A DNA stretch of 64,000 nt from Nepenthes gracilis. Taxonomy: Eukaryota > Streptophyta > Magnoliopsida > Caryophyllales > Nepenthaceae. Location of the stretch: NCBI GenBank assembly GCA_033239525.1, contig BSYO01000010.1, forward strand, positions 10,009,379-10,073,378. The letters are read 5' to 3'. Numbering within the stretch: position 1 is the first letter of the stretch; each line of letters starts with the position of its first letter. A program made the position numbers and the translations under genes. The notes beneath the pieces were generated by a model, which saw nothing but the letters and a program-made list of their open reading frames with translations, made no database searches and was not told the DNA's origin. This document shows, one piece after another, positions 46,655 through 56,264 of the stretch.

Positions 46655-46949
46655 TTCTTTTGAACCTATTGCTTTTGTTCATTTGGCCGAACTCCTAGTT
46701 ATTCTTGCGGAATGATGAGGCTGCCCAGTTGTATGCTGATGCTGTGCGTATGCCCGGCCAGTTGGTGTGGTTAAGCTGGAGCAGAGGCCTATGTCGGTTG
46801 GAATTTTGGCTACTGAAGATGCAAGGATCGCCCATGGTGGGCTTTCTGCCTGCTTGCCTATTTCGTGATTTGATCGTATGCTGTTTTTGGGATAATGCGG
46901 TGTTGGATGGTATCGTACTGATGCTGATGCTGGACTTACAAATGCTGGT
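46655..46949 (+). other. N6 sequence between ORF1 and N11
   Basis: Non-coding start of the N6 3' UTR. It ends at the N11 target CCATTGTGTT. Confidence 0.6.
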
Positions 46950-46959
46950 CCATTGTGTT

Positions 46960-47082
46960 TTTTTTTTTGTTAAGTAAGAAGTGAATTAAAATAAAAGAAA
47001 GTACAAGACGATGTTTTTAACTCTAAGTGTTTTGCCGACTTAAAGGAAAAAACAAAAGCTCGGGGATACCCCGAGCACCACC
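46960..47082 (-). repeat. LINE-family 3' tail with hairpins (N11)
   Basis: T run, GTTAAGTAAG, arms GATGTTTTTAACTCTAAGT and ACTTAAAGGAAAAAACA, then GCTCGGGGATACCCCGAGC, which here is a perfect hairpin. Confidence 0.8.
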
Positions 47083-47421
47083 ATGATCCAAGTCATGAGC
47101 CAAGCGAAAAGAAACGCTAAATAGATAATAAACAAAATAAACAAACACCTAGATGATCTACATCTAAACAATTGAAGAGCAAAAATGATCCCCAACAAAC
47201 AACCAAAGAAAACACCACATCTTGGGCAGGGCATCCATGGACAGGGGACACGAACACAATGTCGCTCGCCCACATCCACACATCCGCATCAGCAAAACCC
47301 CAGGGCCAAAGCACAGCAGCCAGCAATCTAGCTAACTTCCAGTACCACCAGCACCGACCTTTAGCAAGGGATAACACTGAAATGTATCAGGACCTTTCCA
47401 GTCCAGTAGCTGCACCCTCAG

Positions 47422-49136
47422 TGTAACGACCCAGATTTTAAACATAGAAAATTCCGGTCATTGGATCCGGTCAACGACAGTTGACCGAAAAAATGTAATA
47501 AGAAAATAACTTGGCGTCAAGAAGAAATCACGTTCGGCCCTGCTTGATGAAAAGAAGTCCGGAATGTTCTTGATAAAAGAAGTCCGGACTTCCTTAATAA
47601 AAATCCAGACCGAATTCCCTTGAAGAAAAGAAGTCCGGATGTTCTTGAAGAAGAGAAGTCCGGATTTCCTTGAAGAAAAGAAGTCCGGATTTTCTTGAAG
47701 AAAAGAAGTTTCGATTTCCTTGAAGAGAAGAAGTCCGGATTTAGATGTAAAAAGAAGTCGGATTTGCTTGAAAGAAGCACTCGGATTTCCGAGTAAAAAG
47801 AAGTCCGATTTGCTTGAAAGAAGCACTCGGATTTGGCAAGTAAAAAAGAAGTCCGGATTTGCTTGAAAGAAGCACTCCGGTTTCGATGTAAAAAGAAGTC
47901 GGATTTAATGAAAATGAAGTCGATCTGTAAGGACGGAATGCGTATGTGTGAAGTAAAGGCGGAGTAGATTGGGTTCAATGAGATGAAAAGCGAAGTTAAT
48001 ATTGAAAGGAGTAATCCGGTCAACGTAAAATATTGACGTGAAAACGTAAACGAATGGATGGGAGAGGAAAGAAGAGCGAAATCCGGTCAACACCAATAGT
48101 TGACCGGAAGGAATTAAGTCCGGTCAAAGAAAATTTATAAGGAAACACGTTGGGAAGGCACGGCCAAAAATAATTTAGCTATTCCCAAAACTTGTTGGAA
48201 AATGTAAATCATAAGTGAGCCTCTATGGAAAATTTAAAATATAAATGACACCTTGGGAAAATGTAAAGCCATAAATGATGGCCACCTAACCCACGGGCTA
48301 TAAACAAGGACTTAAGAATATCAGAAAAAGGCACCCACTAGAAACTCCTAGTAAAACAAGAGACCGAAGGCTAAGGCAAAGTAGAAAAGGAATTAAGGCA
48401 AGATACTCACCCCCATTTCTAAAACTCATATTTATTTATGTTGCTATGAAAGTATATGATATTCCGTATGAAGTATGCCTTTGCTGTTTTATGACTTATC
48501 GTTATGAAATGCATGTTTAAAAAGAAATTATGTTACGCATGATGTTAGATTTATTCTGTTTATGATTAATTGTCAATTGTTATGAATTTTGATAAATGCA
48601 TGTTTACGGAAAAGAATTTAGGCCTTAAGATGGAACAAGAACTCCTGCTATTGATCTCTGGTTTCTGTCAAAAAGATCTCTGAATTTCAGATAAAAGACC
48701 TCTGGCATTTTTACAGAAAATGATTTAGAGCTCCGGCATTTTAGAGAATGACTTCAAATTTAGAGCTCCAGCATTTTGGAAAATGAACTTCGGATTAGGG
48801 CTTTGATTAACAGTAAATGAATTTCGGATTTGAAAGCTTTGGATTTTAATAGAAAATGCACTCCGAATTTAGAACTTCTGATTTTAACAGATACCCACTT
48901 CGGATTTAGAACTTTGGATTTTAACAGAAATGCACTCCTGATTTAGAACTTCGAATTTTAACAGATATGCACTCTGGATTTAGAACTTCGGATTTTAATA
49001 GAAATTGAACTCCGGATTTTAGAGCTTCAAATTTTGAAAGAAATTGAACTCCGGATTTACGAACTTCAGATTTTGAAAGAAAAGCACTCCGGATTATGGA
49101 AAAGAAAAGCACTCCGTCCATTTTAAAAGAAGCACT
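47422..49136 (+). repeat. G1 5' LTR, 3' part deleted
   Basis: It aligns by eye with 50826-52546 of the 3' LTR. It includes AAGTCCGGATTT-type repeats (47530-47900), GGTCAAC/GTTGACC words, a TATA box and ACTCCG units (48730-49136). The last 1.27 kb is missing; the junction with pol lies in GCACTCCGT. Confidence 0.9.
48299..48306 (+). promoter_or_regulatory. TATA box of G1 5' LTR
   Basis: TATAAACA in the context GGGCTATAAACAAGGAC. The 3' LTR has TATAAATA at the same place. Confidence 0.6.
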
Positions 49137-49138
49137 CC

Positions 49139-49680
49139 GTTGTAGCCGAGGAAAGGCCAACGTTGTTGCCGACGCATTAAGTAGGCAGCCTGGGATGCTA
49201 GCTAGAATGCAAGTCAAGCAAAAGGAGATGTTGGATTGTCTCATGAATTATAATGTCCAGCGTTATGTGCATGGAAAGCAGATGATTTTGGCGTACCTTC
49301 AGGTTCAGCCAGAAATGATTAATAAGGTAAAGGGATGTCAAACGAATGATTCTTTTCTTGTAAAGATCATGGGCGAGCTACATAAAGAATCCCGAAGTGA
49401 TTTTCAGATTTCACCGGATGGAGCATTAAGATTTAGGAATCGATTATGTGTGCCAGACAATAAAGAATTAAAGGAGAAATTCTTAAGGAAGCCCATCGAT
49501 CCCGTTATACGATTCACCCAGGAGCCAATAAGATGCATCAGGATTTGAAGAAAACATTTTGGTGGAGGAATATGAAAAGGGATATTGCAACTACGTGGAA
49601 AAGTGCCTTATATGCCAACAAGTAAAGGCGAGAAAAAGCTGACCGTCTGGGTTATTGCAACCAATGCCATTTCAGGCTGA
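49139..49680 (+). pseudogene. G1 pol: RNase H end and integrase zinc-binding part
   Basis: It begins at the RNase H end GKANVVADALSR, passes a linker region and reaches the integrase HHCC zinc-binding region (49490-49626). There the Cys pair KCLICQQ is visible in another frame. A frameshift near 49500-49550 breaks it. The upstream RNase H and RT are deleted. The start ATG of the open frame lies in the LTR and is not a real start. Confidence 0.85.
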
Positions 49681-49698
49681 AAATGGGAAGACATTGCC

Positions 49699-50138
49699 AT
49701 GGATTTTGTAACGGGTGCGCTAAGGACGCCAAGGAAGCATGATGCTATTTGGGTGATTGTCGACCGGCTAACAAAGTCAGCTCATTTCCTGGCAATCAGA
49801 ACGACTTACTCCCGTGATAAATTAGCCCAACTGTATGTAAACGAGATTATCAGACTTCATGGTGTGCCTGTCTCTATTGTATCAGATAGAGACCCTCGCT
49901 TTGTTTCATGGTTCTGGAAAAGTCTACATAAAGAATTGGGTACCGAATTAAAATTTAGTACTGCTTTTTATCCGCAAACTGACGGTCAATCAAAACGGAC
50001 TATCCAGATTCTCAAAGATATGTTAAGGGCCTCGGTCTTGGAGATGAAAAGGACTTGGGATGATTCATTAGCTCTTGCAGAGTTTGCTTATAATAACAGT
50101 TACCAGGCCAGCATCGGCATGGCTCCTTTTGAGGCATT
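49699..50138 (+). pseudogene. G1 integrase catalytic core, catalytic Glu lost, interrupted
   Basis: The core shows the first Asp in MDFVTG, the second in SDRDPRF (residue 63 from 49699) and, exactly 35 residues later, Lys in DGQSKRT (codon AAA, 49993-49995), where the DD35E integrase family has Glu. A G-to-A change explains it. The core is then cut in the APFEA motif by the 31-base micro-insertion event. The element could not have been mobilised by this protein. Confidence 0.92.
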
Positions 50139-50154
50139 TTCTTTTTGGTAAGTA
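50139..50154 (-). mobile_element. Micro-insertion: TACTTACC plus A-rich end, minus strand, 15-bp TSD
   Basis: The plus strand reads TTCTTTTTGGTAAGTA, the reverse complement of TACTTACCAAAAAGAA, between perfect copies of TCCTTTTGAGGCATT (50124-50138 and 50155-50169). Eight bases match the LINE 3' terminus. Insert plus TSD add 31 bases and shift the integrase frame; the frame continues at 50170. Confidence 0.9.
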
Positions 50155-50169
50155 TCCTTTTGAGGCATT

Positions 50170-50743
50170 GTATGGAAGAAAATGTAGGTCTCCAATTCAC
50201 TGGGAGGAACACGGAGATAAAAGGATTTTGGGTCTAGACATTATCAAGGAGACAACAGAAAAGATAAAGATATTACACGAGAATCTCAAAGTAGCCCGGA
50301 GTAGACAAAAGAGCTATGCAGACCGGAGGAGATCTGCATTAGAATTTGAAAAAGGAAATTTTATATTCCTAAAGGTATCTCCATCCAAGGGGAAATACAG
50401 ATTCGGGGTAAAAGGGAAACTGAAGCCACGATTTATTGGCCCTTTTGAAATTCTAGAAAGGATCGGAGAAGTAGCTTACAGACTTGCACTACCTCCAAAC
50501 TTGGCAGAAGTACATGACGTGTTTCATGTATCAATGCTTCGAAAGTATGTCCATGATCCTACACATGTAATTGAGTATGAACCTTTGAGGATCGACAATG
50601 ACTTGTCCTATATAAAAGAACCAGTGAAAATCTTGGATCGAAGGGAACAGAGACTACGCACCAAATCAATCGCTCTAATAAAGGTGCTCTGGAATAATCA
50701 CACACCCGAAGAGGCAACTTGGGAACGAGAGGAAGAGATTTGA
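50170..50743 (+). pseudogene. G1 integrase C-terminus with chromodomain-like end
   Basis: The frame continues from YGRKCRSP, typical of the gypsy integrase after the core. It runs through a GPFxIxxxxG segment and DVFHVSMLRKYV, to a chromodomain-like end (ILDRREQRLR, TWEREEEI), and stops at 50743. Chromodomain-type ends help target gypsy elements to chromatin. No stop interrupts this part. Confidence 0.88.
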
Positions 50744-51664
50744 AACAAATACCCATATTTATTTTCTCGAGGTTAGTGACTTTATTTAAAATTTCGAGGA
50801 CGAAATTTCTATAAGTGGGGGAGATTGTAACGACCCAGATTTTAAACATAGAAAATTCCGGTCATTGGATCCGGTCAGTGACAGTTGACCGAAAAAATGT
50901 AATAAGAAAATAACTTGGCGTGAAGAAGAAATCACGTTCAGCCCTGCTTGATGAAAAGAAGTCCGAAATGTTCTTGATAAAACAAGTCCGGACTTCCTTA
51001 ATAAAAATCCAGACCGAATTCCCTTGAAGAAAAGAAGTCCGGATTTTCTTGAAGAAGAGAAGTCCGGATTTCCTTGAAGAAAAGAAGTTCCGATTTCCTT
51101 GAAGAGAAGAAGTCCGGATTTCCGATGTAAAAAGAAGTCCGGATTTGCTTGAAAGAAGCACTGCGGATTTTCGAAGTAAAAAGAAGCCCGGATTTCCGAA
51201 GTAAAAAGAAGTCCGGATTTGCTTGAAAGAAGCACTCCAGATTTCCGATGTAAAAAGAAGTCCGGATTTAATGAAAATGAAGTCCAGTCTGTAAGGACGG
51301 CATGCGGTATGTGTGAAGTAAAGACGGAGTAGATTGGGTTCAATGAGATGAAAAGCCGAAGTTAATATTGAAGGAGTAATCCGGTCAACGTAAAATGTTG
51401 ACCAGAAAAACGTAAACGAATCGATGGAGAGGAAACAAGAGCGAAATCTGGTCAACACCAATAGTTGACCGGAAGGAATTAAGTCCGGTCAAAGAAAATT
51501 TATAAGGAAACACGTTGGGAAGGCACGGCCAAAAATAATTTAGCTATTCCCAAAACTTGTTGGAAAATGTAAATCATAAATGAGCCTCTATGGAAAATTT
51601 AAAATCATAAATGACATCTTAGGAAAATGTAAAGCCATAAATGATGGCCACCTAACCCACGGGC

Positions 51665-51672
51665 TATAAATA
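51665..51672 (+). promoter_or_regulatory. TATA box of G1 3' LTR
   Basis: TATAAATA in GGGCTATAAATAAGGAC, about 840 bases into the LTR. Confidence 0.65.
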
Positions 51673-52089
51673 AGGACTTAAGAATATCAGAAAAAGGCAC
51701 CCACTAGAAACTCCTAGTAAAGAAAGAGACCGAAGGCTAAGGCAAAGTTGAAAAGGAATTCAGGCAAGATACCCACCCCTATTTCTAAAACTCATGTTTA
51801 TTTATGTTGCTATGAAAGTATATGATACTCCATTATGAAGTATGCCTTTGCTGTTTTATGACTTATCGTTCAAATGCATGTTTAAAAAGAAATTCATTAC
51901 GCATGATGTTAGATTTATTACATTTATGATTAATTGTCAATTGTTATGAATTTTGATAAATGCATGTTTACGGAAAAGAATTTAGGCCTTAAGATGGAAC
52001 AAGAACTCCTGCTATTGATCTCTAGCTTCTGTCAAAAAGATCTCTGAATTTCAGATAAAAGACCTTTGGCATTTTTACAGAAAATGATT

Positions 52090-52930
52090 TAGAGCTCCGG
52101 CATTTTAGAGAATGACTTCAGATTTAGAGCTCCGGCATTTTGGAAAATGAACTTCGGATTAGGGCTTTGATTAACAGTAAATGAATTTCGGATTTGAAAG
52201 CTTTGGATTTTAACAGAAAATGCACTCCGAATTTAAAACTTCTGATTTTAACAGATACACACTCCGGATTTAGAACTTCAGATTTTAACAGAAATGCACT
52301 CCGGATTTAGAACTTCGGATTTTAACGGATATGCACTCTAGATTTAGAACTTCGGATTTTAATAGAAATTGAACTCTGGATTTTAGAGCTTCGGATTTTG
52401 AAAGAAATTGAACTCCGGATTTAAGAACTTCGGATTTTGAAAGAAATCACTCCGGATTTACGAACTTCGGATTTTGAAAGAAAAGCACTCCGGATTATGG
52501 AAAAGAAAAGCACTCCGTCCATTTTAAAAGAAGCACTCCGTCCCTTTGTTGAAAAAGCACTCCGGATTTTTGGTAAGAAAGGCACTCCGTCCCTTTGAAA
52601 AGAAAAGCACTCCGTCCTTTTGAAAAGAAAGGCACTCCATCCCTTTTAAGAAAAAGAATTTCGGACTTTGTTAAAAATGTACTCCGTCTTTTATGAATAA
52701 AGAACTCCGGTTTTGATGATTTTTGGATTTTAGAAAAGAACTCCAGCTTTGACTAAAGAAACGAACTCCGGCTTTGTAAGAAAAGAACTTCGGCTTCAGG
52801 AACTACAGCCCTCCCGTTTGAAAAGAACTCGGAAATTTAATGAACAAGACTCTGTCCTTTTTATTGAAAAAGAACTTCGGATATTGAACTTCAGATTTTT
52901 GAAAGATGAACTCCGGCTTTTGATAAGATG
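52090..52930 (+). repeat. ACTCCG array in G1 3' LTR
   Basis: GCACTCCGGAT, GCACTCCGTCC and GAACTCCGG units about every 20-30 bases, with AACTTCGGATTTT interspersed. The 5' LTR has the matching part at 48730-49136. Confidence 0.9.
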
Positions 52931-53821
52931 ATATGGACTTCAATGAATGAAGTAAAAAACAAGACTATATGAAAACACATGGATTATGGACAGCAAGTGG
53001 AACTCTTCCGACTTTTGATTTATGATGATTGGCCATTAAAGAACACGAACCAAGAACCGAGTTTCCGTTAAGCTTGCTGTTAAAGATGGATGAAGGCTAT
53101 TGGAGTGACACTCGAGGATGCCTCCTAGGCCACGGGAGGGAAACTTTTGGTGGCATAAGAACTATGGACTATGGCCCCGTATGCCGGGTTAAAGGCATTA
53201 CCTCCCGCCCCGGGGAGCATAATGAGAGGATACGGCTTTAGGTTGTGGGGTAGCATACAACCCGTCCTCGATGTTGTCCGCTCCCGTCCGGTCCCTAAAG
53301 ATGATACGAATTTCGAATGACTTTGATGAATTTTTCCGAAGACACGATGAAAAGAATAAGAACTGAAGAAGAAACAATATAAAGAATTTTTTTTATGCTA
53401 TGCTATATTATGAAATTATGTTTTGATCAAATTATATGTTTATGTTTTCTGCATGTGAGTATCCTGCTGGGCTTTGTAAGCTCATTCTTGCCACTTTTTA
53501 GATGACAAGCTTATGGAAGATGAAGTTGAATAGAACCTTATGGTGTAGCTGAATGGTTTGTTGGTGGAGCTTGATTTTGAGAGCTTTGTTTATTTTGCTT
53601 TTTGAGGAGACTTGTAAAATTTATTCCTTTGCTTATGAATGTTAGTATGTTTCCGTGATACTTTGGGATTAATAAAATTATAAATCTCTAATATGCATCT
53701 CAGGTTTGAAGAAAATAAATAAAAAATTTTATGTCCACCTAATTATCCTTTCATCATTAATATGATTTAGAATTGACGACGGCTTTGGATGGTAGTTAAA
53801 AAGTCCGGTCGTTACACTCAG

Positions 53822-55573
53822 TGACAGAGACAAAAACAGCAGGGCCTTTTTTTACAAGGCAAGCAGATGCTGAAGGCTTATAACCATCTAAGGCCTGCAA
53901 ACAGGCCAGCGGTAGCCTAATCCAATAGCAGCAAATTGGCAATAAGGCATTACATAGAAGGAGCTCAGCACAGACAGGAGCATCATAACGGGTACAGTTG
54001 TTACCCAGATCCAGAATCAACAGATCCAGCAGCTGTACCCAACATCAGCCAACACCCAATCCACCCACTGCAACAGCTATGGCAGAGAACAAAACCAAGA
54101 TCCATTCGCCTAGGACCAGCAGCTGCTCCCAGTAGGCGACAAGCAGCAAGGAGCCTCATCAAATTGGTAGCCTCATCAACCAAACCAAGAGAAATGCTAC
54201 AGTTGCAACCCACTTATCAGCATCAGAAGCATATCATCCGAGTAGATACAAGCAGAAACAAGCCAGCGGTAGCCCAATAGCATAAAGAGAGTATCTGCAA
54301 CTCCTACAAAATCCTGAGCACCGAAGCAAAATGGAGCAATCATCCATTCCAACAACTGCTATCCCCGTAAACCAAAGACATCAGTTCCAATAGCATAACC
54401 TTTATCATGGCAGGCCGTTTTCCGGCCAATAGCAATAAGCTCCAAAAGCAATCAAACTTCATAATTACAATAGCAATCAGAGAACCGGACAAACCGGCAC
54501 AATGTCCTTGCAGCCACATGAGACCGCAGCAACATAAGGGCCAATGACCACTACCAACTATTGTAAATCAGCAGGGCAGCTTCCATCACCACAGCACAGC
54601 CCCTTAAGAAGCCATACGGCAGATTCTTCAAACAAACAGAGAAGGGGCAGATCACCCATCAGCAACTGGCCAAAACCAGGCAAAATGCTGCACCAATAAT
54701 TGCATCAGCAGGAGAGCCTACAAATGCATCAGCAAGAGTACACCAAAGAGCTGCACATACATATGCAAATGATCTGCATTCCCTCGAACTGCTGCAAATC
54801 AGCATCAGCAGCAATTCGACACAACACCAAACAAAGTTCAACGGCGAAACAACAAGAGAGCCCGCCACTTTCAGCATTGCAGAACAATGACAGAAATGGC
54901 AAAGCCATAAGCTCCAAGAGCTGCGCCCACCAGCTTCAGCAAGGACCAAGGAGTAAAATTTGGCAATCCAGCTTCAGCATCCATTGGTAGGAAGGGGCAA
55001 ATCCAGTAGAAATTAGCCCAACAAGCTGCAACCAATCTAAAAAAGCCAAAATTAAACTCCCCAGCCAATGCAACAGCAGACAACTCCAACCCATTCAGCA
55101 TCACCAAACCTTCACAATCGGCAATACATAAAAGGCAGAAACTAGGCCCGTTACAGATAGAGAGAACCCAGCAATCCAACCCAGGTCTTAGCAATAGAAT
55201 CCATGATAGCCCATTCACACACAGCAATTGCCAACCAAATAAAGCTCCCCACAATGGCAACAAACAGCAGGATCTCCACCGCAACAGAGGGCCACTTGCA
55301 GCCAAAACTATTCCACTGTCAACTCTTCAGACCACAGCCAGAAAGACCCCAGCCTGAACTGCACGGGCAACCCCCAACCCATCCAACAGGAGGGAACACA
55401 TTGGCTGAGGATCATCAAGCTAGTAGCCCATGACAGTTTATGGTGCCAAAACCAGAGCACAGAGCGAGAGCCACTAGGAGGCCAGAGGAGGCAGCTTCCG
55501 AAAATGCAGCGAACCACATAATTAGTGCTAACTGCCTATTGACAAGAGAGGCAAGAAACGGCACAAACAGCTA
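53822..55573 (-). other. N11 5' part, non-coding
   Basis: Rich in CAGCA/CAGC on the plus strand and CTG in the sense of the element. No conserved open frame. No family 5' hairpin at its right end, so N11 is probably 5'-truncated. Confidence 0.6.
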
Positions 55574-55583
55574 CCATTGTGTT

Positions 55584-56161
55584 CTGCGGTCTTAAAGCTG
55601 ATAGCCTGCTGCCCAGGTGGATCTCTTGGATGCTGCTATGGAAACTTGGTCTGCTGATGGTAAGAACTTGTTCTATCCTTTGATGTGGAAGGATGGCCTG
55701 CTTGTATGTGGATTTATGTACTGCCTCCCGGTTTTGATTTCGTGGGAGCTTTGGATGGGTGGTTGCTGACCTTGTGGGAGGATGGCTTTCTGCTCCTTAT
55801 TGGTCGGTAGATGCGGCTGGATTTGCTGATGCAAGGAATGCTGTGGTTTGTTGTTGATTTGGGCCGACTTGCATATGCCGAGGTGCTTCAGCTAATATGG
55901 GGAAGTAACTGCCCTGGCAGAGATGCTGTGGGGCATGAATGCTTTAAGCGATATTTGCTGTGGGACTTAATCCTTCTCGATTTGCAAATGGAGGTGGTTC
56001 TACGTTTGGATTCATGTTCAAATCCATATCACGTATGATGGGTTTGAGCAACAGAGCAAGATGTCGCGAAAGACGGAATTTATTTTTGCCAGTTTGTAGA
56101 ATGTTGTCCTCTTGGAGGACCCAGTTTTGTATTTTTTTGGGTGTCATTTGATGTACCAACG
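55584..56161 (+). other. N6 3' region, non-coding
   Basis: TG-rich continuation of N6 after N11, without recognised coding sequence. Confidence 0.6.
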
Positions 56162-56264
56162 AGCTCGGGGTATGCCCCAGCGTTTATGCTTTGACTCCAA
56201 GTTGGAAAAACTTGGAGATAAAGCATAGATTGTGTAATTTTTTCTCCCTTTAATCCAAATTTAC
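56162..56264 (+). repeat. LINE-family 3' tail of N6, end displaced
   Basis: GCTCGGGGTATGCCCCAGC, arms TATGCTTTGACTCCAAGT and ACTTGGAGATAAAGCATA, then CCCTTTAATCCAAATTTAC. The expected CTTACC and A run are missing; the L-B tail starts here. Confidence 0.82.

Larger units (their letters stand above)
47422..53816 (+). mobile_element. G1: Ty3/gypsy element with a large internal deletion
   Basis: TGTAACGACC...GGTCGTTACA ends are flanked by a perfect 5-bp TSD, CTCAG (47417-47421 and 53817-53821). The 5' LTR (47422 to about 49136) passes directly into the RNase H end of pol, so the rest of the 5' LTR, the primer site, gag, protease and RT are missing. Integrase, a polypurine tract (AAGTGGGGGAGAT) and a complete 2.99-kb 3' LTR remain. 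The LTR copies are very similar, so the insertion is fairly young. Confidence 0.93.
50826..53816 (+). repeat. G1 3' LTR, complete, 2.99 kb
   Basis: It starts TGTAACGACCCAG after AAGTGGGGGAGAT and ends GGTCGTTACA. It has a TATA box at 51665-51672 (TATAAATA), the AGGCAAGATACCCACC word (51761) and an ACTCCG array (52090-52930). Frame 53029-53241 has no recognised function. Confidence 0.93.
46960..55573 (-). mobile_element. N11: non-autonomous LINE derivative, split by G1
   Basis: It is flanked by CCATTGTGTT at 46950-46959 and 55574-55583. The minus-strand tail begins at 46960. Its own sequence is 46960-47421 plus 53822-55573, about 2.2 kb, non-coding, CTG-rich in its own sense. One GTTGG-rich module lies near 55325-55400. 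The gypsy element G1 is inserted in it. Confidence 0.82.
34120..56264 (+). mobile_element. N6: ORF1-only LINE, host of three large insertions
   Basis: N6 starts (approximate edge) with the AAATTTG segment of the family 5' UTR and ends in the hairpin tail at 56264, where L-B abuts it. Its pieces are 34120-35374, 38005-38429, 46239-46959 and 55584-56264, about 3.1 kb in total, close to the 3.02 kb of N3. It encodes ORF1 but no ORF2. Inserted in it are solo LTR-3, N7 and N11. Reading across the first two TSDs keeps ORF1 homology continuous. Its own TSD is not visible because the right flank is displaced by L-B. Confidence 0.8.

Noticed and set aside
53029..53241. Open frame in the G1 3' LTR as a gene
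   Set aside because: It lies wholly in the LTR, has no recognised motif and no independent support.
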